Of a stretch of DNA of 14,289 nt, positions 6,888-11,883 are shown one piece after another. The DNA comes from Syntrophaceae bacterium PtaB.Bin038. GTDB taxonomy: Bacteria; Desulfobacterota; Syntrophia; Syntrophales; UBA2192. Position numbers and translations under genes: made by a program. The stretch covers positions 1-14,289 of the forward strand of contig MVQS01000094.1 of the NCBI GenBank assembly GCA_002067855.1. The letters run 5' to 3'. The notes beneath the pieces were generated by a model. The model was not told the DNA's origin, made no database searches, and was given only the letters and a program-made list of their open reading frames with translations. Numbering within the stretch: the stretch's first letter is position 1; every line of letters starts with the position of its first letter.

Positions 6888-7631
6888 GTGAAGAAACTGA
6901 TCTCCATCCTGCTTCTGATTGCCCTGAGTGCGGCGCCCGCTCTTGCGGCCGACGACGCCTCCGGGATCTGCCTGCCCACGACGGACGTATCCCCGGAGTG
7001 GTACTTCCCCGAATGGCTGGGGACGAGCCCCCATGCCCCGACCTTCCTGGTGAGGGACACGGAGAACAAGTACGGCCGGTATGCCCAAATGACCAAGACG
7101 ATCACGCTCAAGGATCTCATCAAGTACCATGGCCACTTCTGCGGCGGGCTCGTGGAGAGCGCCGCGGCCCTGCGTGTCGCCTTCGACAGGCTCTTTGCGG
7201 GCGGCATCGTCGACCGCGCGGACCTGCGCATCGTCTCCAACAACTCGGCCTGCGGGGGCGACGTGGCGGCCTACCTCACGGGGGCGAGGCTCCGCTTCGG
7301 CACCCATCACATCGACAACACGCTCACGGAGAGCGAGTTCTTCGTCCAGCAGGTCTCGACGGGCAGGACGATCCACGTCAAGCTCAACCCGGCCGTCTAC
7401 CCCTCGGATGTCAAGACGCAGATGCGGAAGATCGAATCGGGGACCTTCGCCCCGGCTGACATCGACCGCTTCCAGGAGCTGCAGTGGGCCTACGCGAAGC
7501 GCATGATCAGCCGGCCGCTGGCGGAGTCCTTTCTCGTGAAGGAGATCCCGGGGTTTGCCTGGCCGGCACCCGTCTGCAAGGATCTCGGGCAGCGAAGGGA
7601 CAATGACTACAAAAACGTGCCGGCAAAGTGA
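6888..7631 (+). CDS. Exported FmdE-domain protein
   Basis: A 247-residue protein. It starts at GTG 6888 with GAGGTG a few bases upstream. Residues 1-20 (KKLISILLLIALSAAPALA) form a clear Sec signal peptide with A-x-A cleavage near residue 20. The mature part has the FmdE signature KYHGHFCGGLVESAAALR (His81, His83, Cys85), followed by SNNSACGGDVAAYLTGA, comparable to the second Cys-Gly element of FmdE domains. FmdE domains bind metal, and are best known beside the molybdenum/tungsten formylmethanofuran dehydrogenase, but exported versions with no such enzyme are common in anaerobes. No formylmethanofuran genes are here, so a periplasmic metal- or metalloid-binding role is more likely. It is followed 43 bases later by another exported protein, the rhodanese. 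Confidence 0.8.
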   Translation: MKKLISILLLIALSAAPALAADDASGICLPTTDVSPEWYFPEWLGTSPHAPTFLVRDTENKYGRYAQMTKTITLKDLIKYHGHFCGGLVESAAALRVAFDRLFAGGIVDRADLRIVSNNSACGGDVAAYLTGARLRFGTHHIDNTLTESEFFVQQVSTGRTIHVKLNPAVYPSDVKTQMRKIESGTFAPADIDRFQELQWAYAKRMISRPLAESFLVKEIPGFAWPAPVCKDLGQRRDNDYKNVPAK

Positions 7632-7674
7632 CGCAGAGGGGGGAAGCGCTCGAGGCGTCCGCCAAAGGAAAAAC

Positions 7675-8187
7675 ATGGCAGTCCGATTCCTCATGGGAAT
7701 CCTTTGCCTCGTTTTCCTTGCCTCGCAGGGGATTGCCGAAACGCCCGTCCCGCAGGACAAGCGTAAGCAGACGGTCATCGGCAAGTACGTGACGGCGCGG
7801 CAGGCCTACGAGATGTGGAAGGCCGACCCTGACCGGGTCAGGATCCTCGACTGCCGCACGCGCGAGGAATACCTGAGTCAAGGGCACCCGACCATGGCGT
7901 ACAGCATCCCCGCCCATTTGAGGATGCGAGGCGGCTCCCTGCGGGACAACCCCGAGTTCGAGGCCAGGACCCGGCAGCGGTTCGCGCCCGGGGATGTCAT
8001 CCTGGTGATCTGCCGCGCGGGATACCGCAGTGCGGACGCGGTCAACCGCCTGGCCGGGGCGGGATTCCGGAATGTCTACAACGTCGTGGACGGTTTCGAG
8101 GGCAGCGACGGCGGCGGGGGCGCGGCAACAGGCTGGAAGAACTCCGGTGCGCCCTGGACCCGTGACGTGAACCCCGAATTGCTGTAG
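7675..8187 (+). CDS. Exported rhodanese-domain sulfurtransferase
   Basis: A 170-residue protein with a signal peptide (FLMGILCLVFLASQGIAE, cleavage near residue 22), so the rhodanese domain is periplasmic. The domain covers about residues 36-145: VTARQAYEMWKADPDRVRILDCRTREEYLSQGHP is the CH2A-like entrance, and the active-site loop is VICRAGYRSADAV with catalytic Cys113. The end has VYNVVDGFEG, the usual rhodanese C-terminal motif. Start ATG 7675 was chosen because AAAGGA lies just before it and it gives the signal peptide directly; longer upstream starts overlap the FmdE gene and add a non-signal tail. It may transfer sulfane sulfur, or sense or bind oxyanions, beside the exported FmdE-like protein. 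Confidence 0.88.
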   Translation: MAVRFLMGILCLVFLASQGIAETPVPQDKRKQTVIGKYVTARQAYEMWKADPDRVRILDCRTREEYLSQGHPTMAYSIPAHLRMRGGSLRDNPEFEARTRQRFAPGDVILVICRAGYRSADAVNRLAGAGFRNVYNVVDGFEGSDGGGGAATGWKNSGAPWTRDVNPELL

Positions 8188-8214
8188 CAGAGTTGAACGA
8201 AAAGGAGACGGCTC

Positions 8215-8481
8215 ATGGAGGAGAAGGCACTCATCTACGGCACGAACTGGTGACCGCACTGCACGAAGGCCCGGGAGGCCTACGGGGACAGGGCGGTCTT
8301 CATCGATGTCGATGCGGACATCCAGGACCTGCAGAAGATGCTCGAATACTCGGGCGGGAAGATGGCCGTCCCCGTCATCGTCGAGGGCGGCAAGGTCACG
8401 GTCGGCTTCGGGGGGGAGTCCGGCGTCGGCTTCACCTGAGCCGTCCGGTGGCCCCTCGTGGAGGGGCTGAAAAAACTCTGA
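8215..8481 (+). CDS. Selenocysteine-containing glutaredoxin-like protein (UPHC active site)
   Basis: A short redoxin that gene callers will miss. From ATG 8215 (AAAAGGAG upstream) the frame reads MEEKALIYGTNW, then TGA (8251), then PHCTKAREAYGDRAVFIDVD. The TGA falls exactly where a thioredoxin/glutaredoxin CxxC has its first cysteine, giving U13-P14-H15-C16. The frame then continues through a cis-proline motif AVPVIVEGGKVTVGFGG (Pro53), as expected of the fold. A second in-frame TGA lies at 8437 after GESGVGFT; beyond it are 13 codons, AVRWPLVEGLKKL, ending at TGA 8479. The protein is therefore 74 residues with one Sec, or 88 with two. Hairpins that fit bacterial SECIS elements follow both UGAs. 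Glutaredoxin-like Uxx(C) selenoproteins are known in Desulfobacterota. It is the last gene of the plus-strand train, 27 bases after the rhodanese. Confidence 0.82.
8264..8284 (+). promoter_or_regulatory. Putative bacterial SECIS for UGA 8251
   Basis: AGGCC (8267-8271) pairs perfectly with GGCCT (8277-8281) around loop CGGGA (8272-8276). Two more pairs, C8264-G8284 and G8265-C8283, lie outside a single A-A mismatch. There are 18 bases between the UGA and the loop, and the loop's second base is G. These are properties of known bacterial selenocysteine insertion elements that bind SelB. Confidence 0.6.
8450..8468 (+). promoter_or_regulatory. Hairpin after UGA 8437: possible second SECIS or terminator
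   Basis: GCCCCTC (8451-8457) pairs perfectly with GAGGGGC (8461-8467) around loop GTG, with a G-T pair outside. Exactly 18 bases lie between the UGA and the loop, the same as at the first UGA. No T-run follows, which speaks against a rho-independent terminator. The loop is short for a SECIS, so the call is tentative. Confidence 0.4.
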
Positions 8482-8549
8482 TTCAAAGAGATCGGGTGGA
8501 ATCCGTCAGAAACGCGCCCTGACATCCGCTTGTCATTGCATTTCAGTCT

Positions 8550-8568
8550 GCTGACTTCTGTCGTCAGC
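8550..8568 (-). other. Hairpin between the convergent trains, at SECIS distance from UGA 8582
   Basis: GCTGAC (8550-8555) and GTCAGC (8563-8568) form a perfect 6-bp stem with a 7-base loop. Both trains converge here, so it could help end either transcript, but no T-run follows on either strand. Read on the minus strand, its loop (first base G) begins 19 bases after UGA 8584-8582, matching the SECIS geometry of the other UGAs here. Confidence 0.4.
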
Positions 8569-8581
8569 TCTGGTCACAGCA

Positions 8582-9163
8582 TCAAATTCCGACCCGTTTC
8601 TTGTTTGCAAAGTATGTTTTGAGGTTATCGGGCAATTCGTCAAGAGGTGCTGGGGTAACCGGCGGCTCTTTGTCGATGTTCAGCATGGCGCCCGTAATGA
8701 CTTCCAGAAGCATGGGCAGCGGCGCGGAAGAGTAAACCTTCCCCCTGTAATGCCACTCACGGCAATCGACTACGGTATTGTTCTCGGTAAGGTCGCCGCA
8801 GGACTCGCACACCGATTCACGGATGTCCTGGGCGATGTCGCGGCCGTTGATGCGGATCGTCGGGGAGCTGAGAAGCGCGTGCTGTTTCGCCTCGTCTTCC
8901 GATTGTACGACGATGGCCCGGTACTTCAGTTCGATCCCCATTGCCTCGGCCACCGGGGTGAGAAGCCGCACGGCATGCTCCAATTGATCCCCTGTCGGGA
9001 CACACCGGGCGCAGGCCGTGAGATCGATCACGACAAGATCGATGTTCATAACCCTGATTTCCTCGTTCCAGCCCGCATCAGCGGGGAGCGCGCAGACGCT
9101 TCCGGACTGCAATGTGGGCAATTCAATTCTATTCATTTTCTTTTTTTTCTGACTCTGATCCAT
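8582..9163 (-). CDS. Cysteine-rich thioredoxin-fold (DUF2703-like) protein
   Basis: A 193-residue protein, last gene of the minus-strand train. After a short N-terminal extension it has a thioredoxin-like core: IDLVVIDLTACARCVPTGDQ with a CxxC (Cys51, Cys54), a cis-proline region SSPTIRINGRDI (Pro101), and a second cysteine cluster VCESCGDL (Cys119, Cys122) with Cys134 downstream. This pattern fits DUF2703 proteins, which occur with mercury or arsenic gene clusters in anaerobes. AGAGGTGAAGG precedes ATG 9163. The frame ends at TGA 8582, but the next codons are Cys-Cys-Asp-Gln-Ser and then TGA (8564); see findings. It is probably a soluble metal- or metalloid-binding redox protein, which is inference. 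Confidence 0.78.
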   Translation of the reverse strand: MDQSQKKKKMNRIELPTLQSGSVCALPADAGWNEEIRVMNIDLVVIDLTACARCVPTGDQLEHAVRLLTPVAEAMGIELKYRAIVVQSEDEAKQHALLSSPTIRINGRDIAQDIRESVCESCGDLTENNTVVDCREWHYRGKVYSSAPLPMLLEVITGAMLNIDKEPPVTPAPLDELPDNLKTYFANKKRVGI

Positions 9164-9317
9164 GTTTCCTTCACCTCTTGCAGGCGGTTGTCAGGCCCGC
9201 CCGCTTCCCATCATGACCCGAAAGAGCTTTCCGGCACGGAGTTCAGAGCTTCATCGATCAGAAGATCCATCCGATATCCCGCCGCGAAGGGAATGCAGCT
9301 CCTTACCGACAAGAAAG

Positions 9318-9995
9318 TCACCAATGGCGATTGTCGACTCGGCCGGGGCGCATATGGGCATGCCCGCGGCGAATTCCCCAGGCGACGAAAATCCCAACGG
9401 CCGCCTCCCTGTCGCCGCTCTGCGAGGCGGCGCAGCAGTTCTCGCCAGCGCAGTCGACCTGGACATCCTGAAGTCCGGCCTCCGACATCCAGAGAGCCAC
9501 GTCCGGCCGGTCGAAGCCCATCCAGCGGTCGCAGTGCTCCGTGCGCAGGAATTCGAAATTGTGCCGGTCCAAATCGGTGATGACGAGCCTGCCGCCGGGT
9601 TTCACGATGCGCGCCATCTCCCGGATCGCCGCGGGGGGTGAGTCGACATGGTGGAGGCACATGTTGGCAAAGGCGTAGTCCACGGACCGGTCTTCCAGGG
9701 GCAGGGCTTCCGCCCCGCCGTTCAGGTAGTCGACGGCGCCGCCCTCGCCGAATTTTCTTCTCATCTCCTCGAGCATGGCTTCCGAGCGATCAACGGCGAT
9801 GACGCGGAGCCCGCGCCTGAGAAGCCCCTCTGTGACAAAGCCCGACCCGGCGCCGATGTCGGCGGCAAGTCGCCCGGGCTCAACGCCGGCCACGTCGAGG
9901 GCCTTCTCGCGAACTGCATCGGAGAAGAACCCTTTTCGCAGGGCGTCCCACTGCGGCGCAACGGCCTCGAAGTAGGTCCGACTCTCCACCATCAT
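9318..9995 (-). CDS. Class I SAM-dependent methyltransferase
   Basis: A 225-residue methyltransferase. Motif I is LAADIGAGSGFVTEGLL (46-54 core), followed by RVIAVDRSEAMLEEM, then VDYAFANMCLHHVDSPPAAIREMARIVKPGGRLVITDLD, the usual motif II/III order. The C-terminal part, HCDRWMGFDRPDVALWMSEAGL followed by VDCAGENCCAAS, has Cys182, Cys187 and Cys188 in a pattern seen in a methyltransferase family of anaerobes that lies beside C-GCAxxG-C-C proteins and metalloid genes. Its start ATG overlaps the stop of the upstream selenoprotein (ATGA), indicating translational coupling. An ATG three bases later is also possible. After the expected end at IFVAWG there is an unrelated tail of about 18 residues. 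The substrate is unknown; methylation of a metalloid or thiol is suggested only by context. The 154 bases after it, down to 9164, hold no gene that I can support. Confidence 0.86.
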   Translation of the reverse strand: MMVESRTYFEAVAPQWDALRKGFFSDAVREKALDVAGVEPGRLAADIGAGSGFVTEGLLRRGLRVIAVDRSEAMLEEMRRKFGEGGAVDYLNGGAEALPLEDRSVDYAFANMCLHHVDSPPAAIREMARIVKPGGRLVITDLDRHNFEFLRTEHCDRWMGFDRPDVALWMSEAGLQDVQVDCAGENCCAASQSGDREAAVGIFVAWGIRRGHAHMRPGRVDNRHW

Positions 9996-10474
9996 CCTTT
10001 CTCTTCCCGCTCGCGCGCCGCAAACGGCTCGCGCTCCATAAACTCGCCCAGCAGGCGCGCCGTCGCTCCGGTAAGCTCACGGCAGGCCAGGATCTTCTCG
10101 CTCTTGTAAAAGGCCTTCACCGCGGGGATGTCCGTCCAGTCCACGCCGGCAATGTCCCGGCAGTAGAGCTTCCCCCCACCGATCTCATCGCGGAACCGCG
10201 CGACAAACTCGCGGATGAGGGCCCACATCCGGGGATCCTCCCTCTCGTCGTCTCTGCCACGGCTGAACTGCAGGCCGAAAACGGCCACCGCCCCGAATAC
10301 GGCCCCGCAGACCTCCCCGGTCCCCAGCCCTCCGCCGTAGGCGGCCACGGCCCGGACCAGATCTTCATTTCCCCTGCCCAGCTTTTCCTGCCCGACCGCA
10401 AGAACGGCCTGGCTTCAATGATAGCCCTTGTCGAACAGCCGGACTGCTTTTTCGCGCATTTCCTCATGCGTCAT
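9992..10474 (-). CDS. C-GCAxxG-C-C family selenoprotein
   Basis: A 160-residue protein containing one in-frame UGA (10417-10415). From ATG 10474 (AAGGAG upstream) it reads MTHEEMREKAVRLFDKGYH, U20, SQAVLAVGQEKLG. The UGA falls on the first conserved cysteine of this family, whose usual text is G-Y-x-C-(A/S)-Q-A-V. The rest follows: YGGGLGTGEVCGAVFGAVAV (Cys76 in the GCAxxG-like element), LYCRDIAG and ILACRELTGATARLL. The full frame matches the family from end to end, so a nonsense mutation is unlikely. The family is predicted to be redox-active or metal-binding, with no established reaction. Its stop overlaps the methyltransferase start, and arsM lies 71 bases upstream. A caller ignoring Sec would report a truncated gene starting inside at GGC GGC TAC after 10348. 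Confidence 0.87.
10385..10404 (-). promoter_or_regulatory. Putative bacterial SECIS for UGA 10417-10415
   Basis: On the minus strand TTCTTGC pairs with GCAGGAA (7 pairs, one of them G-T) around loop GGTCGG. Seventeen bases separate the UGA from the loop. The loop begins GGTC, the same as the apical loop of the E. coli fdhF SECIS (GGUCU), which SelB recognises. This is the best SECIS match in the window. Confidence 0.7.
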
Positions 10475-10545
10475 CGGGCTGGCTCCTTTCTTCCGTCAAT
10501 AGGGTCCCTCCCGTCAGGAGGCATCCTCGGGATGTGTTTTCGTTT

Positions 10546-11442
10546 TCACCTGCCGTCGCACTTCGCGGAACTGGGCGCGAACGCGCCCGCCGGAGACGGC
10601 CATGACGATGGGGTGTGAGGCTTGATCCCCGAGACGCGGACACTCAGGACGGTCTCGGCAGCCCGCCGGGCCAGTTCCTCCATGGTGAGGTTCAGGGACT
10701 CGGCAAGCCCCGCAAGCATGGGGTCCGTCGTGACGCAGTCCACGGGAAAGGGCGCCTCGCTCTGAACCGTGACATTTTCAAAGCCCGCCTGCCGCATGGC
10801 GGCCAGATAATCCTCCTTCAGGGCGGCGCCGGCGACGCAGCCGATATAGGCGGCGACGGAGTTCTTCACGAAATCCGGCAGCGGCTTCGTCAGGATGATG
10901 TCGGAGACCATGAGTCTCCCGCCCGGTTTCAGTACCCGGAAGGCCTCGCTGAAAACGCGGGCCTTGTCGGGGGCCAGGTTGATGACGCAGTTGGAGATGA
11001 TGACATCCACGCTCCCGTCCTCCACAGGCAGGTGCTCGATGTCCCCCAGCCGGAATTCCACGTTGTCGATGCCGTCCTTCCGGGCGTTTTCACCGGCTTT
11101 TTCGATCATCTCGGGCGTCATGTCGACGCCGATGACCCTTCCCGCCGGGCCGACCCGTGCGGCGGCCAGGAAGCAGTCGAACCCCGCCCCACTTCCCAAG
11201 TCGAGGACCGTCTCGCCTTCCTTCAGCGACGCCAGGGCGATGGGGTTGCCGCACCCCAGGCCCAGGTTTGCCCCCTCGGGGACCGCCGAGAGGTCGGAAT
11301 CGGCATAGCCGATTTTCTTGCCGATTTCCGTGACGACGGCGGGCCCGCCGCAGCGCGGCGCCGACGGGCAGCAGGACCCGGACGTTGCGGCGATGGTCCC
11401 GTATGTTACGCGCACGATGTCCTTGATGTCTTTTTCTTCCAT
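10546..11442 (-). CDS. arsM: Arsenite S-adenosylmethionine methyltransferase
   Basis: Methylates As(III) to mono-, di- and trimethyl species. The 298-residue protein has SAM motif I VLDLGSGAGFDCFLAA (about 79-94) and the three conserved As(III)-ligand cysteines: Cys64 in NLGLGCGNP, Cys152 in IISNCVINLAPDK and Cys202 in AYIGCVAGA. The motifs HLPVEDGSVDVIISNCVINL and RVLKPGGRLMVSDI are typical of ArsM. A CC pair near the N-terminus (SGSCCPS) is also usual. After VSGIKPH there is a proline/serine-rich tail of about 22 residues, which is unusual. GGAGG precedes the ATG. It lies 16 bases after the AbrB-like gene, so the two are one operon under the promoter near 11760-11807. It may produce methylarsenite for the ArsP-type permease; that link is inference. 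Confidence 0.94.
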   Translation of the reverse strand: MEEKDIKDIVRVTYGTIAATSGSCCPSAPRCGGPAVVTEIGKKIGYADSDLSAVPEGANLGLGCGNPIALASLKEGETVLDLGSGAGFDCFLAAARVGPAGRVIGVDMTPEMIEKAGENARKDGIDNVEFRLGDIEHLPVEDGSVDVIISNCVINLAPDKARVFSEAFRVLKPGGRLMVSDIILTKPLPDFVKNSVAAYIGCVAGAALKEDYLAAMRQAGFENVTVQSEAPFPVDCVTTDPMLAGLAESLNLTMEELARRAAETVLSVRVSGIKPHTPSSWPSPAGAFAPSSAKCDGR

Positions 11443-11458
11443 TTCAGCCTCCGATGTT

Positions 11459-11731
11459 TCATCGGGTCATCATGATGGGCTCGAGAAAGTCCTTCACCTT
11501 GTCTGCCAGGAAATCGGCCCTGACGAGGGTGAAGCAGCAGATCTCCCCGTCCTTCTCCCAGCTGATGAGGGCCAGCTTGTCGCCCGTGCCGATCTTCGCC
11601 CGGTCCCGCAGCTCCTTGGGCAGGACCATCTGGCCCCGCTCGTCGACGCTGATGAGGGATTCCATGCGGCAGCGCGCCTTGACGTCCCCCGGCGCGGTAC
11701 AGCAGCCCTCGCCCTTCTTCGCTTTTGACAT
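11459..11731 (-). CDS. AbrB/MazE-type DNA-binding protein resembling HgcAB-associated protein HgcC
   Basis: A 90-residue protein. The core MESLISVDERGQMVLPKELRDRAKIGTGDKLALISW (about residues 23-58) is an AbrB/SpoVT swapped-hairpin DNA-binding domain. It is framed by cysteine pairs: CC at 10-11, Cys21, and CC at 65-66 (GEICCFTL). This combination matches the HgcAB-associated (HgcC-type) proteins found near mercury-methylation and arsenic genes. No hgcA or hgcB is in this window. AGGGGG lies 9 bases before the ATG. It is the first gene of the operon with arsM, directly behind a perfect 24-bp palindrome, so it could be an autoregulator that senses metal or redox through its cysteines, which is inference. 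Confidence 0.84.
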   Translation of the reverse strand: MSKAKKGEGCCTAPGDVKARCRMESLISVDERGQMVLPKELRDRAKIGTGDKLALISWEKDGEICCFTLVRADFLADKVKDFLEPIMMTR

Positions 11732-11761
11732 GGATCAGCCCCCTGGCGCTTCAAAATTCTT

Positions 11762-11785
11762 ATTAATCAGTAATTACTGATTAAT
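11762..11785. promoter_or_regulatory. Perfect 24-bp palindrome, predicted operator of the arsM operon
   Basis: The sequence from 11762 is a perfect inverted repeat: ATTAATCAGTAA followed by TTACTGATTAAT. It is AT-rich in a GC-rich window, lies 31 bases before the AbrB-like gene's ATG, and overlaps the predicted -10 region. The half-site spacing fits a dimeric ArsR/SmtB-type repressor or the AbrB-like protein. It differs from the operator upstream of arsR, so the binder may be different. Confidence 0.72.
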
Positions 11786-11807
11786 CTGATTATACAGAAA
11801 ATGTCAA
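11779..11807 (-). promoter_or_regulatory. Promoter of the arsM operon
   Basis: On the minus strand TTGACA (11807-11802) is a perfect -35 box. A -10 at a 17-base spacing would be TTAATC (11784-11779), inside the palindrome. A perfect TATAAT (11794-11789) is also present but only 7 bases from TTGACA, so it would need another -35. Only the exact -10 is uncertain. Confidence 0.55.
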
Positions 11808-11829
11808 GCACCTTTTCCGGCTTCGGGGT

Positions 11830-11858
11830 AAAAAAAAGACCCGGGCCATACCCGGGTC
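11830..11858 (-). terminator. Rho-independent terminator of the selenoflavoprotein gene
   Basis: On the minus strand GACCCGGG (from 11858) pairs perfectly with CCCGGGTC around loop TATGG, followed immediately by eight T's (11837-11830). It lies 26 bases after the stop at 11884 and just upstream of the arsM operon promoter, so it separates the two transcription units. Confidence 0.9.
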
Positions 11859-11883
11859 CCGGAGCCGCCTGACGGCAACGGGG

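Noticed and set aside
6152..7243. A 363-codon minus-strand open frame opposite TauE/SafE and FmdE-like genes
   Set aside because: Biased, repetitive composition and no family match; the plus-strand proteins have clear motifs and a signal peptide.
6888..7631. FmdE protein as evidence for a methanogenic or formylmethanofuran pathway
   Set aside because: It has a signal peptide and no partner subunits; exported FmdE-domain proteins occur widely in anaerobic bacteria.
9164..9318. A frameshifted extension of the methyltransferase or a small gene in the gap before the DUF2703-like gene
   Set aside because: Other frames stay open for short distances but show no domain, start site or family pattern; readthrough of the stop at 9318 gives only four codons.
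10615..11475. A 286-codon plus-strand open frame opposite arsM
   Set aside because: The minus strand has all ArsM motifs and its three cysteines; the plus-strand translation has none.
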